64,000 nt of DNA from Valencia hispanica (GCA_963556495.2 OY747707.1:5763001-5827000), one strand, 5' to 3'. Counted from the stretch's first letter, positions 37,360 to 50,019 are shown. Translations and numbers: made by a program. The notes: a model not told the origin generated them from the sequence alone.

Positions 37360-38085
37360 TTTAAAGAGGGAGTGGCACGTTGTTCTTATGCAGAAAGAGC
37401 AATTCTGAGGTCCAGTACATCAATAATTTTACCTGAAATAGATCTGTAAGTTCAATAAATGATTTATACTACCTATTTGAAATTTTGCACTCAAAGCATG
37501 TCCGCACTGAACTCCTTGAAATTAGCTGCATGTCTCTTTAAGAGTCTCGGACACGCCCCCTTCAACACGCTGCCGTCAACGTCATCACAACATTCTCCAG
37601 TCACATGGGGACGAAGTACAGTACTGTAGCATCGGTGCGCTGGACTTTTGGAAGACAGGCATATCTTTTGGTTTACTATGGCCACGCAGGACATGGTACA
37701 AGCAAATGCATTTGATCCCATCTCTGACCCTGAAAGTGAAATATTGGATGAACCGGAGGGCGTTCAGCGGCTCGTTCAAGAGCGACTACTTTCCACAGGT
37801 GCTACCTGATTGCTGCTGACGACGCTCTGCTTTAGTGCTCTGGGAGCGGGGGAGGGAGGGCTGTGGGCGGTAATCAAAATTTAGGGGCGTTGCTGGGAGG
37901 TTAGGGCATTCCTAGGAGGACCCTGGCGTTCAGTTCTCAACATGGCGGCCGCGAGAGTTTATAGATATTACTCAAACAGACATAAATTAACCTAAGAAAC
38001 ACTCTATGCATGTTTTAAGGAGGGAATGGCATAAGGTGATGAAAAGCTTTAAAAAGTGGATTTTACATGCCACCGCTCCTTTAAA
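37360..38085 (+). mobile_element. DNA transposon derivative with exon-like relic
   Basis: The left end TTTAAAGAGGGAGTGGCACG and the reversed right end TTTAAAGGAGCGGTGGCATG are inverted repeats. Inside, an ATG at 37678 opens 40 codons (starts MATQDMVQANAFDPISD) and closes at a CAG|GTGCTA donor-like site at 37798. This looks like the first exon of a lost transposase gene. Superfamily unknown; no clear target duplication. Confidence 0.5.
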
Positions 38086-38202
38086 TTACACCAAAGTTCT
38101 AAAAATCTAGAAGTGTGAAGGACAACCATGACTGAGAGGAAGATGGATAAACAGAACAAGCTGAACCTGCACTCTTCCAGTGATAGAAGATATTTGTGTT
38201 AT

Positions 38203-39417
38203 TTAAAGGAGCCGTATGTAAGATTTTGGCCAAAACTGGTACTGCCCCATCCCATCCTGCTCCCCCCTGACTAGAGCTTCCCAGATAGGCTGCAGGATCC
38301 AGCAGGAACGTAGGCTGCTACAAGGAGCTTCCAATGGCAATGATGACTCGCCGTTTTTATTTCCCCAAACAATTCCTTACCTTTTCAATTCGATGACCCT
38401 CTTCCTCCATATGCGCTAACGTCACGTTACTTTGCATGAATATGCATAACTTTGTTCGACTGCCATGAATATTTGCAATGTCCATTTACATTAAGTACAA
38501 CATAGCCAAACATGGATGAATCTTACCTGTCCTGGAGAAAATTAGCAACGTCGGCGTCTGTCTTCAAATTCTTCTGTTTTCACCCGTCTCCATCTTGCAA
38601 AGGCATTTCCTATACAAATCCTTGTTTTATTTCGGACTTTGTCACGACCTATTTCTGAATGATAACGAGGTCTTTTAGGTGTAGTCAATCAATTTTTATT
38701 GATAAAACGCCTTTCATACGAAATTGCATCTCAAAGTGGTTTACAGATTAAAACTACCCCACATAAAAACCACATTCCCATCCCTCCCCTAAAGAATTAA
38801 AAACCCGATCGCAGGCATAACCCTCCCTCCAAAACAACCCTCATGCACATTCACTTAAAAGCAAAAATTAAGAGGCCGAGTACAGATGAGCCAGGTAAGG
38901 AAACGCCATCAGAGGAGCCATCTGCACCGACAGCAGCACATCAGCGGCAGCAGCCGAAGCACTGACCCAGGGCGCCCAACGGAGGCAAGGCCAAGACCCC
39001 CACCTCCACCCAAGTGCTACCAGGAGAGCACCCAGGCAGCTACAGCCGACCACCGCTCCCGAGGCAGAGGGCTCCCATAGAGGAGTAACGTAGTAACGTT
39101 AGACATTTTTTATCCGAAACACTTTTGTAGCTGCAGCTGTAGTAACTAGAGCAGATCTGGCAACCCCGATGCCGAAACACTACTGACTTGGTGATTGGTA
39201 GATAGGTGGAGGGTGGCGCTTCAGGCCAAAACACAAGATGACATCATCAACATCAGGTGAGGGCTGCAACTTCACTTTTTAAATGACAATATCCTGGCTG
39301 TACTACTGTTGTCAGTGATGTAAGTATTTGAAATGAACATGATTTCTTAATGTCTATTGACATATGAGGGCCATGTTATGATGAATTGAAATACATTTCC
39401 TACATACGGCTCTTTTT
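38203..39417. mobile_element. DNA transposon derivative with nested LINE end
   Basis: The left end AAAGGAGCCGTATGTAAGA and the reversed right end AAAAAGAGCCGTATGTAGGA pair as inverted repeats. A LINE 3' end occupies about 38685-39080. The start resembles the right terminus of the neighbouring 37360-38085 element, so the two may be related. Confidence 0.5.
38685..39080 (-). mobile_element. LINE 3' end fragment
   Basis: On the minus strand the tail reads TGAAAGGCGTTTTATCAATA, a LINE 3' UTR signature, preceded by GC-rich sequence with no intact frame. It interrupts the element at 38203-39417. Confidence 0.45.
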
Positions 39418-40929
39418 CTGTAGAAAGAATATCACCAGACAAATGGCATCCTGTGTTCTGTTCAACCTTTATCCGGAACAGGTTCAGCAGAATGCAGTTT
39501 GTGTCTGGTTTGGACCCTGATGTCAGGAAGGGAACCTTTAAGTCTGAAGCCCTGCTGACACCAGTTACTGACATGAGAGCCACGGTTTGCCATGTTTTTT
39601 TAGTTTTTTTTGTCACGGCTCTGTCTTTTCACAGCCAGAACAGTCAGCGGCACTCCCGGCAGATTCCTCTGTGTCAACGTGTGAGGTTAACACCTCCTCT
39701 TCAGGTCTCCCGCTCAGTAACCATCAAAGCTGTGAGAATCACACGGAAGTGGCAGATATTCACTCGCCAAAAGCAATAACTTCCTTAATACTCCCAAGTC
39801 CAAACCCCAGTTTCTGTCTCCGCTTTCCCCCAGGATAGGACAAAGTTGTTGACGTTAAAGTTTGACATCTTGTTCCTCGACTCTGACTCTTCCCACTTTC
39901 ACCCATGGGATACTGGGGAGTGAAGGGACTGAACATCCCATCCGGTCTTTTTGCTTCACTTTCCTGTCCTTTCCTCTGTCCCGTTTTCTTTCCATTCATC
40001 CGTCCTCTCTTTAGGCTTTTCCTAAACGCCCCGAGGTTTTCCGGTTTTCCTGCTGGTTTGCTGTGTTTCACAATTTCCCAGCTGTGTGTAAAGGAATGTT
40101 ATCTTTTCCCCACCTGTTTTGTAATATTTGGTGTTGACTTCAACACCCTTTAGCATCCTATAGCTGGATGTGATAAACAACATATCTCGAAACACCAGCT
40201 TTAGAGGGAGCTGGTGGAGAATTATGTCTGCAAGTCAGCATAAGAAAATGGACTCATTAAGCCACCTAGACGCTAAGCAATGCAAATGTGACCTAATTCT
40301 CACACTTTCTCCAAAGTGAATCTAACTTGTCTTACTCAGATTACATTTACCTCCTATCCTAAAATGTATATTGTATATATTTTTTCGTTTTGGTAGAATA
40401 ATCTCCCATGATCGAATGTTCAATCATTAAAACTCTCAGGAGTAGAACTTGTGGCTAAAACGGGTGCAGCAGAGAGTCTTTCCTTTGAGCAGACATGCTG
40501 CGACACGCTGGATGGACCAAACTGAGTTTTCCATCCTGGGAAACCTACCAGGATCAGAAAGCCTCAGCTCAGCAGGGCGGGGCACTTACAGTATGTGAGC
40601 TGTTGTCCTCAGTCACAGTTCATTGATTAGCAAGTTCTCCTTAACATAACTTGAGATTTGTCTAAATTCTTGAATTGTTTTAACTTTAGATTATTTACAG
40701 TTTTTTTTTTCCTTTGACAGAATGCAACAAAAGCAGATTCATTGAATGTATTCATTAAAAAACAAGGCACGCAGCATTCATTTTGTGTGTCTTCTTGCAC
40801 TCCACATGCCTGAGGATTTAGGATCCTCTCTATGTTGGTCCAGGGGATATGTTAACGTTTATGATGATATAAAAAGCAACTTTTGCGCTTTTTGGGAGAC
40901 GACTGCTTTTCCCACGGAGTGAAATTTAT
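39418..40929. other. no gene recognised
   Basis: Intergenic; overlapping frames on both strands at 39450-40150 show no domain or splice support. Confidence 0.4.
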
Positions 40930-41680
40930 CTGCTTGCATTTAATTTGCAAGCCAAATATTTAGCTTGCTAACTAAACATTCAGTTAGCAAGCTAAATCTT
41001 TAGTTTCCAAACTAAATATTTTGTTTGCAAATTAAATATTTAGTTTCAAACTTAATATTTAGTCTGCTAGCTAAATATTTAGTTTGAAGCTAAATATTTA
41101 GCTAGCCAGTTTAGCTTGCTAGCTAAATATTTAGCTTGTAAGATAACTATTTAGCTCTGAGCTAAATGTTTAGTTCGAAGCTAAATATTTAGCTAGCCAG
41201 TTTAGCTTGCTAGCTAAATAACTAGCTTCAAATTTAGCTTGTAAACAAAATATTTAGCTCTGAGCTAAATGTTTAGTTTGAAGCTAAATATTTAGCTAGC
41301 CAGTTTAACGTGTTAGCTAAATATTTAGCTTCAAATTTAGCTTGCAAACTAAATATTAAGTTTGTAAACAACATTTTAAAAGGGGAAACCAAGAATTAAC
41401 CAATTTTATTTCTGTGTCAGAATCAGATCTCCAGCAGCAGAAACAGAAAGAGCTGTGTACTGAGATAGTGTACATTTTTAGGACGATTACCATAACTTCA
41501 CAACCATAGGATAAATATAATCAATCCAAAAAAGCAGTGATAATTTCTGACTGACCTATAAATGAATAAATAACATGGATGCAATTATGACTTTGAAAAA
41601 TGAACCCCCCATTTTTTTCTTCTATGTGAGGCTATATAACCCAAGTTATTGCTGTTTAGCTTTACAAATGGCACCACATC
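40930..41680. mobile_element. TTTAGCTAGC-rich MITE, copy 3
   Basis: This is the richest copy, with more than 15 degenerate AAATATTTAGCT/GCTAGCTAAA units at 40940-41360. The right end carries GACTTTGAAAAATGAACC and, reversed, GGTGCCATTTGTAAAGC. The left terminus is lost. Confidence 0.6.
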
Positions 41681-41989
41681 ACATACTCATGTTTATTCTT
41701 TGTGTGAAATATTATTATTTTATATGAATTAAGCCAAGAAGTGAAGGGATACTGGGTGAAATAGTGCCAACAAAATTAACATATAATCGAAAGGTCACTC
41801 TAAACGGGTGCGCAGATCTATACCTGTATCAAGTCTGTCACTGATGACAAGTACTGATTTCTGTGGAGACGTTTTGATGCACTCTGTTTTGAAGAAGAAT
41901 TGTTTTCAGTTAGGGACTTTTAGAGGGTTCTTTGAAGCATGAACAGGCCGTTTGAGGTCATATTACAGCATCTGAATTGGATTTCAGTC

Positions 41990-42580
41990 CAGACTTTAAC
42001 TAGGACACTCGTAAACTGTACGTTTGGGTTTTACTGAGCCATTCAGAGGGGGACATGCCGGTTTGCTTTGGATTATCGTCCTGCTTCATAAGGCAATACG
42101 TTTGAGATTAAAGTCAATAACTATCGGTCAGGCATTATTCTTAAGGACTTTCTGGTGTAAAAAATAATTAATGGTTCCATCAATAATGGCAAGCCCCAGG
42201 CCATCACACTACCACTGCCGTGTTTGTCGTGATGAGAATCCGGATGTAACCGAACGCACGCTGTCAATAAAGTTGTTCTTTTGTGACGTTAGTCCACAAA
42301 ATATTTCCCCAAAGGTTTGGGGAATCATTAAGATGTTTTTGGCAAACGTGAAATGGGTCTTTGTGTTCTTTTGGGACGGCACTGGTTCAGGCCTTGGAAC
42401 TCTCCCATGGAGGCCATTTTTGTCCTGAATTTCTCTGTGACCTCCTGGATGAGTTGTTGATGAGCTCCTGGAGTAATTTCGATAGGTCTGCCTCTCCTGG
42501 GAAGGTTCTCACTGAGGATGATGGTTCCCAGTGTGATTCTCTTGAGAAATGGCTTCGTAACCCATTAAAGGTTTGCTTTG
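41990..42580 (-). pseudogene. Tc1-like transposase remnant
   Basis: The minus strand reads KHLNDSPNLWGNILWTNVTKEQL, which corresponds to the Tc1 block around the first catalytic Asp (normally WTDET); here Asp is Asn and Glu is Val. Next come fragments of the following tyrosine/tryptophan region and VVV*WPGA, with many stops. Flanking plus-strand text such as GAGCCATTCAGAGGGGGACAT fits the same element. Catalytically dead. Confidence 0.65.
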
Positions 42581-44119
42581 TTTAAAAATACAAACCCACA
42601 TTCTTTTATTCAAAACCACTAGGATCAAAAGTAAACAGCCTTTTCTCGCCTGCTACTTTTTACTTCCTCGTTAATTTAAGCTGGTTTCGTGATAGCTGCA
42701 TAAGACACATTTCCTGATCAGTGTTTAAATAGCACCCCTGATGTTTCTGATTACCTGCCACAATTGCAGACAGATGGGCCAACCTATGATGATACGACGG
42801 ATGCCCGGCAGTGTTTGATTTGTATAAGCAGCTATGGCTGGATGTCTGGTCGCACAGTGGGAAGAAAGTAAGCAATGGTACCCTTTTGTCGCTAAATCAA
42901 AGGCTCCTGCAGAGAAGAAAATGGCATGCTGAGACCAAAACAGATGGTGATGGATCTTTAAATGACCCTTTTCCACAGAGCGGCGTGTTGGACACACGCT
43001 TACTTAAATGCGGCCTTGTACGCTACAAGAACGGTGTGTCTATTTGCGGTGTGTAATTTTGCAAGTATTGGCACTAATGGAGCAATTTTCGAAGCACTGA
43101 GCGTTAAACACACCCACTCAGCCTGTGAGGGAATGCTTTATGCACGTGTGTGTCTCTCTGCAGATGTGAGTGCATTTGTTTTCAGGTGGACAGCGCCATC
43201 AGTTTTCAAACCAATGGGCCAGTTCCTCACGGCGAAGGAGCCGAGGTGCAGTTTGTTGATTGTGAATCAGCGTGAGGGCTCTCCTGGCCGTTCACGCTGA
43301 TGGCTCCCAAACTGAAGATCTCTGACAGAGAGCCACATGCCTCCAGGCGGAGAGGTTTGCTTCCATAGATATTTTTCACCAGCTGTGTTTCACATCGTTG
43401 CTAATTTACACAGAGGTGCTCAGTTATGCAGAAGAAATTGTACTATCAAGTGGCATGTAAATGATATACATTTGGATATCCTGGGGAGATACCCTGCATG
43501 TTCAAACAGATTTTAAAAAAAATGGTATGGAGAACCTCCCTTAGAATCACACGTTGCAGACCCAGCGTTGTAAAGGAACGCTGGAAACCGAGTGTATCAG
43601 GCTCGCTAAAGCAGTAACTAACATTACAACTGCAGCCGGAGGCAACATAGAGTTTTAAATCTCTGACCTTCGACCTACAAATGTGATTGTTTAGGAGCTG
43701 TGAGAAGACTGACAGTTTATTAGAAGTGCAAACAAACCAGAGGACAGAAAGCCGGACAACAAGTACATACTACCACTACGTAGGTAGTAGTGAGAATGAC
43801 ATCACTTTACCGCATCAATCAGTCCGTGTTGGGCAGCCTCAACCCACTTTGGACTGAAAGAGAAGTAGTCTGAAAAAAGGGGTCGATTCGGCCTAGAAAA
43901 AGGGAGTGGAAGCGCGTTAAATACGGGCTGACTCAACCGGGGCGGTGCCGGGCCGAACCCAGTGGAAAAGGGGCATTAGAGGGGCAAGTGCAACCTAGAG
44001 TGACGTTCTGGTCCACGCTAGTCGGTGGTGGTCGTTCAGTTGTTTGCCAACCACCAATAAACATCAGAAAGAAGAAGAAGGGTTCTATGTTATTTTAGTT
44101 CCTTTCAATCAAGGCAAAA
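42581..44119. other. no gene recognised
   Basis: Intergenic sequence with unsupported short frames on both strands. No transposon ends were recognised. Confidence 0.4.
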
Positions 44120-44337
44120 AAAACAAAAACATCTGCTTAGAGCTGCCTTTGAGTAACTGATTAATAACAACTGGAATGTCATATGTTTTAATTTGTCATA
44201 TGTTTCTTTGTGTCTAATGTTGTGTTTTATGCTGTTATTGCTGCTTTTATTTTATCCCCTAATCACCCAAAGCACATTGAATAGCCTTGTTGATGAAAGT
44301 GTGCTATACAAATAAAGTCGCCTTGCCTTTAAGACTA
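44120..44337 (+). mobile_element. LINE 3' end fragment
   Basis: It begins with the end of the LINE coding frame (RAAFE then stop), followed by a 3' UTR with GTGCTATACAAATAAAG and a CCTTGCC tail. It matches the 3' end of the copy at 58727-59205. Confidence 0.65.
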
Positions 44338-45161
44338 ATATGAGCATGCTAACCATAGTTATGATGAATACTTTGTGAGAAGTACACATAAGGAAGGCCA
44401 AGGTTTTCAGCGACAGATTATGTTGGTTTGTGGACATAAGACTTGTTGTGGACTAACTATTTTACTGGAGGACATTAACTGGACCCATGTGGATGTAAAA
44501 AGAAATTGTTTTTTTTTCAAGATGGCTCTGTTCTGTCAATGATATGTGGCTTCAAACGGTGAGTTGCACATAATTTTTCTTTATAAGTGGTTCGACAAAA
44601 GCGTTTACTGTCTCTAGTTATGATTGTATCCTTGATTGGCATACATCATTAGAATCACAAAAGTCTTAGCTTTCCAATGATGTCTAATATGTATACGTTA
44701 GTGTTGTAGTGCTCGAGACCGGTCTCCAGACCACTTTTTCGCGGTCTTGGTCTTGTCTCGGAATCGACTTAATTTGGTCTCGGTCTCGTCTTGGTCTCGG
44801 CCATGGTGTTCTCGAGGGGATTTGTGCATAAACCAAGCCACTCCTGCTCTGCTCGCCACAAGATCTTACCATAATGCAGCACTACTATGTATTACGCCCT
44901 TCTTCAAATGCAACCAATAAGACGTATCGATTTTAAAAACATGTTACATAGTTTTCTTAACCGCTCTTTCCCCACGTACCACGAGTCCACACACACACAG
45001 ACAGTAGCTTCACGCACAGTCAGAGATGTCAGCTAATTCTGCCGTCGTAAAATGTGGCTATATAGAACACGACGAGTTTGTGTGCCAGGTGACACACACA
45101 AAAAAAGCATTCGGCTAAATGTCGGTTTTGCAACATAAAGTTAACAGAGACTGCTGGGACT

Positions 45162-46038
45162 TAGGGTTGCCAACCGTCCCGTATTCAGAGAAAAGTTTAC
45201 GCGTTCCGTAAAAAGTAACGCGATTTGTCCCGTATTTCAGTGGAAAAAAAGACACGAAGCTGGAGTTATTCTGTGTCTTTACGCTGCGCAGCTGCTTCGT
45301 CTTCTCTCATTGTCTCCCCCTTCACTCTCCTGTTGCTCCTTAAATCATGAAACTGATCAATGATCAGCTGATCGGCTTTTCTGTCGCAAGTCTCCTGTTT
45401 GTTTATTGGCCACACAGCCCAGAAAGAGGAAACCAATGGATGTCGCGCTAAACAATAGCAGCATGTTTAAGCTTGATAACCTGCTTAAACGTTCCTGTTC
45501 ATCAGAGCTGAACAGGTGATGGAGAAACAGGTTAACGTTTAAGGTGACATGAATGAGTTGAAGGAAAGTTATGAACTATTTCTGGGAGACAAATAACAAC
45601 AGGATCCCTTTCTACAACTGTGCAGGGGCGGCTCTAGCAAAGTTTTGCCAGGGGGCCAGGTAGGGCATTAACAGGGAAAGGGGGCACAAATACATACTTT
45701 CTTATTCTCATTTAAAATGTCTAGCTTTTAATAAACAATTATCTGAATCTTACAACCAAAGTAGTCATCTGATGTTAAATGTATAGAAATCCATTATTGT
45801 TAAGTCTAATATATACTCTAGTAAGCTATAGTACTTTTTCCTTTGGGATGGTACCATCTGTGCAGTCTAGAATTCTGTCAAAGAAAGATGTTGAATCCAA
45901 CTATTGTAGAAAAATAATGGATTTATGTGCATTTGTTTTACACGTGCATTAAATTAAAGTCGATTAGGTCAATTAAGCATCATGAGGCGGAGGATGGGGG
46001 GGTGGCTCCTAATTTATTTGCTGGGAGTTGGCAACCCT
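45162..46038. mobile_element. nested element with AGGGTTGCCAAC ends
   Basis: AGGGTTGCCAAC at the left matches the reversed right end. The flanking GGACT repeats are only 5 bp, so the class is unsure. A hAT-type terminus, CAGGGGCGGCTCTAG, begins inside at 45624 with no matching right end, suggesting a further broken insertion. Confidence 0.4.
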
Positions 46039-47551
46039 GGACTACGTTGACTTTTATCAGGCACCTGGAGAGGCAGCACAAGGAGAGGTAAGATAAGCTA
46101 AGACTCAGGACTAGCCATTCTCTTTTCTTTAAACTCTGCGGACAAAAATATCACCAAACCCATCACTACCAAAATTCCATGTAATTTAGCACTATTATTG
46201 CAAAAATGTTGTGCATGCACGGTACGGTTTGTTTTAGGACAATATTTCAGTTGTTTGCTAGCATCTGCTGACATATAACTATGATTAGCACTAACGTAAC
46301 CTCAGATACCCTTATTATGGCAGTGGTTGTAACATATAATAGCACTGTAATGCATAGGCTTAAATCGTAAAATTGTATTGAAACTATGCTTCAGTCCTTG
46401 TTATGCTTATGGATGGAACTAATATATTAGCCTAATTCATCATTCTGATTTCTGGCTACAGTGCATTCCAATACTTTAATGATCTGTTAATGGTGTGCTA
46501 CAGTGTGCGATTTGTGAAAAAAGCAGAGGGGGGGATATTTAAAAAAAAAACGTTTTATTCATGAAAATAACGACAGGTTTGTGTATGCAGGCTGCAGGGC
46601 ATCTTGCTCATACGTTTACCCTTTCAAAACTGACAGAAAAATGTAAAAAACAAAATTATTATTGTCAAAAAAATAAGATAAGATCAAACATATTAAGATG
46701 ATTAAAATTAAAGATAAGAATTCACTTGACTTATCCAGTCATAGCAGGTGAGATGATTTTTTTCCTCGTGGCATCAGCAGCACCTTGTCCGCCCTCTCAG
46801 ACCCACAACTCTGCATATTTTTCTGTTGGGGAAAAAAGTTTATCTCTGGAACCCAGCCGGGGTCAGGTGTAGGGATACTTTTCAGGTGTAATAATCCCTA
46901 CCCTCAGTTTATCAAACCGTGCGCACGGTTTTGGCGTCCTGCAGGAAAGTATAGATATTTGAGTTATTGTAGCCAGGGACATGTCCCCGGTAATATTTAT
47001 CAATTACAGTTTTGTCCCCACCACTTAAAAACCTGATGTTGTTATTATTGTTGTTTGTTTTTTAAACAGTGCATCCACCGGTGCAATTTTCATATATTCA
47101 GTATCCAAACTGACTGGTATTCCACTATCTTATACAGTTTCTCTATGTGCGAATCCTGTAGCCTTCTTTGTAGAGCTTAATGTTACATTCAATAAAGACT
47201 TGCATTCAAAAGTGGGTCCTGTTTCAACAGGGAACTGATTAACTCGTATCTCTTTAATGCAAGGTGTTCTAATTATGCTTTGCTACCAGCTCCATGCTTC
47301 CCAGAGGCAAGACGGACATACACTGTGCGGTTTTTGGACCATTTCCACAAATTTTGCGATCGGTTTGTCTTCGGAGCCGTATAAAAACAAATATTGCATT
47401 TGTTGTGCATTTAGTTGAAACAAACCCGGTCACTGGTGAGATGAAGTATATCTTAGTCGTCTTATTTACAAGTTAAAGGAATAATACCCTTTTTTCAGTT
47501 TAAAGCTCTGAAAAGGTCCAGCACAATGCCCAAATCCGCGCCCACATAACA

Positions 47552-47582
47552 TGTTCGTATGGATTTAGAATCCATACGAACA
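47552..47582. repeat. perfect 14-bp hairpin
   Basis: TGTTCGTATGGATT, a 3-base spacer TAG, then its exact complement. A simple inverted repeat inside the hAT element. Confidence 0.9.
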
Positions 47583-47599
47583 TTTTATTAAACTGAGAG

Positions 47600-47657
47600 T
47601 ACATATGAACCTCAACATATGAACCTCAACATATGAACCTCAACATATGAACCTCAA
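47600..47657. repeat. 14-bp tandem repeat, four copies
   Basis: CATATGAACCTCAA repeated four times without variation. Confidence 0.9.
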
Positions 47658-48073
47658 AATTATTTCTGCACCTGACCCCTACCGGGCTCCGTGCAGAGAT
47701 GGAGGGAGGATTGTTGAGTGTTTTTATCAATTCAGTATTAACCACTCATTACACAGTATAGTCTTTGAGGTGCAACTGAAAGTGGGGACTCACACTCTTA
47801 AGCCGCGTTCACACCGGTCAGCGCGTCCAGGCAGCAGGGCAGCTAGATTACATGCAAGTCTATGGTATCTACGCATCTAGTGGGCGTCAAACTGCCAAGC
47901 AGCAAGTCGCGCGCGTCGGCGCAGCTGGCATCGGACCGTCGGGGCGTCTGCTGCTCAAGTTGGGAAAATTGAACTTTCGGGCAGCAGACGCGCGGCGTCA
48001 ACCAATCAGAGCGACTCGTTGTACTGACGTAATAACTCCTTCCATGGGGGAATCGGCAAATTTTTTATTCAAG

Positions 48074-48203
48074 ATGGAGGACAAACTGATCGTCGCTGTA
48101 TGTAATGTCCGTGAACTGTATGACCCGTCTTCGTCTTTTTACAAAGACAGGAAGAGATCGGATCTGATTTGGAGGAAGATATCGGAGGATATTGGAGTGC
48201 CAG
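48074..48203 (+). pseudogene. Harbinger MADF/Myb-like protein, first exon only
   Basis: It starts with ATG in an AAGATGG context and encodes MEDKLIVAVCNVRELYDPSS followed by FYKDRKRSDLIWRKISEDIGVP, the first helices of a MADF (Myb/SANT-like) DNA-binding domain. Position 48203 ends at a good donor, CAG|GTAAGC. In full-length elements this protein helps the transposase enter the nucleus and bind the ends. All later exons are missing through internal deletion, so no functional protein is expected. Confidence 0.75.
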
Positions 48204-48289
48204 GTAAGCAGTTAAACATAGAAAAAAATATTTTTTCTTTTAACTTTCTTGTTATGTTAGCTAACGCTACGCTAGCTAACGCACACTTC

Positions 48290-48438
48290 ACACACTTCTC
48301 CACAACTTCGGAGTTGACTTCCAGTCTGCGGTGAAACATTCTCCACTGTGCAGACCAGATCCCGAATGCATCTTCCACCACCAGCCGGGCCCGGGAGAGC
48401 CGGTAGTTGAAGACGCGCTGCTGATCCGACAAGATCCG
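48290..48438 (-). pseudogene. Harbinger transposase C-terminal fragment
   Basis: On the minus strand, VFNYRLSRARLVVEDAFGIW is the segment carrying the last catalytic Glu of PIF/Harbinger (HARBI1-like) nucleases, here in VVEDAFG. It is followed by SAQWRMFHRRLEV. Just upstream is ATGGCGGATCTTGTC, probably the original start region, now joined out of frame to this C-terminal part by the deletion. Confidence 0.75.
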
Positions 48439-49269
48439 CCATGTTGTAAACAACTAGCAACAGACAAATCCACGCCCGCACGCTGACGTAATGACGTGAC
48501 GCGCTGATGCCCCGACGCGCCGACGCAGACCACAAGTGTGCAAGCAGCTGGGTTTTAATTTTAAAGCGTCGACTTTCGTCCGTTTGAGCGATTTGACGCC
48601 TGGACGCGCTGACCGGTGTGAACGCGGCTTTAGGCTAATGGTACACAGGACATGGGTTCATTGCCATGTCTTTGATATTTGGTATCTTTTTGTCTGTTGT
48701 AGTTTAAATAATCATTTGAAAAATTGATCACCCAATCAGAGCAAATGCGATCAGTTGTGAAGTTGCCCAACAACATTGCTCAAAAAGTGTGGGAGTGTTA
48801 CACTTACAAATGGTTTCAGGTATAACCATGACAGATATGGCAGATGCAATAGAAAAGGTAACATGAATTTGACTTAACTTGTCATGACAACATAATGGCA
48901 AACCCATGTGTGATGTGATGTGTGCCACTGTTAGATGAATTTGGATTATGCAGCCATGACAAACCTTATAAGCAAAACCAGTTATTTAGCAAAGTCAACC
49001 CTCTAATAGTGTAGTAAGAGCTGCCATGCAGTTGATACACACAGTTGCTTTCACCCATTCACCGGCAACATTTACAGTGAATGTTTTATGTCTGTAGTTG
49101 AAATTAAACCATGTTGTTGATTTTAGGCCATACAGCTGAGCCTCACTATGGGGCTTTTATTCCACAATTCATGCTAGTAATCATGTCATGTCAAGTCTAG
49201 CACTAGTATGTTTTCGGTCTTGGTCTTGGTCTCGGATTAAGCGGTCTTGACTACATCACTAGTATACGT

Positions 49270-50019
49270 ACATAGAAAAGGATGTTGCAAAAAAAGAAAA
49301 AAGACAGACTTGACAGGGAAGTATGTAAAGTACCGCAAACGGGATGTAAAAACGTTCAGAGGCAAAACAAAACCTGTTTAATCCTCAGAATGACCTTGAA
49401 TCCTACTAAACCACGTTCCACCTTTATGTCCTGAAACTAGTAAGATCAGCTAATTGCTGCAACATGCGCTAAAACCCTGCAGAAACAATAATCAACGATA
49501 ATAATCTGATTGACAGACTGATTTTTTTAGATAAAAACAGACAGAAGAACAGATAAACAAGTCTTACAAGTGGCAACCATATTAGTTTTGGAGTTTGGGT
49601 CGAGTGAAAAATGCTTTCTGTGTGCAAAAAAGGGATTTTGTAATTGAGGAGTCAAGTGCTAGCTAAAGAGCATTTGTCATCTCAACCCCAATGCAATGTT
49701 ATTTCAAAATATAATAAAAAGGACTTGTGCATATCTCACTGGCTGGGCTGTAAGATCTCGATCATAACCCCTGGTACATTGTCTGATGCCAGGACTGTAT
49801 ATTTTGTACACTAGAATAGAATCAGGTTAAGATAAATAGGCTGAACTTATTTAGCGCTTTTTCTAATCGTGCTGACCACTCAAAGCTTTACACCGGAGGC
49901 ACATTGACCCATTTGCACTCACAAACACCAAAAACCAAAAATGCACAAGAATCACACATACAGTTTTTGTTGAGGGGAGATCTCTCGTTTATACACAAGC
50001 TTTATCATTTAACATTAAA
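49270..50019. other. no gene recognised
   Basis: A stretch at 49840-49935 resembles a LINE 3' end on the minus strand, but too little remains to classify it. Confidence 0.35.

Larger units (their letters stand above)
47801..48629. mobile_element. internally deleted PIF/Harbinger element
   Basis: The terminal inverted repeats are 32 bp and perfect (start AGCCGCGTTCACACCGG) and are flanked by TTA at 47798-47800 and 48630-48632, the 3-bp target of Harbinger transposons. Its 829 bp retain a MADF-like first exon on the plus strand and a transposase C-terminal piece on the minus strand. Perfect ends and target suggest recent movement. It lies in the 44699-49261 hAT element. Confidence 0.9.
44699..49261. 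mobile_element. 4.6-kb hAT-like element with nested insertions
   Basis: The left end TAGTGTTGTAGTGCTCGAG and the reversed right end TAGTGATGTAGTCAAGACC are inverted repeats, followed by repeated GGTCTTGGTCT/GGTCTCG motifs on both sides. A perfect 8-bp duplication GTATACGT flanks the whole (44691-44698 and 49262-49269), which sets the borders well. A possible first exon relic begins at an ATG near 45026 (MSANSAVVKCGY), but no transposase catalytic domain could be read. It contains a Harbinger element and probably another hAT fragment. Confidence 0.8.

Noticed and set aside
48139..48535. Independent host gene at the Harbinger derivative
   Set aside because: Both exon-like pieces lie between perfect transposon ends and match the two Harbinger proteins, so they are relics of the element.
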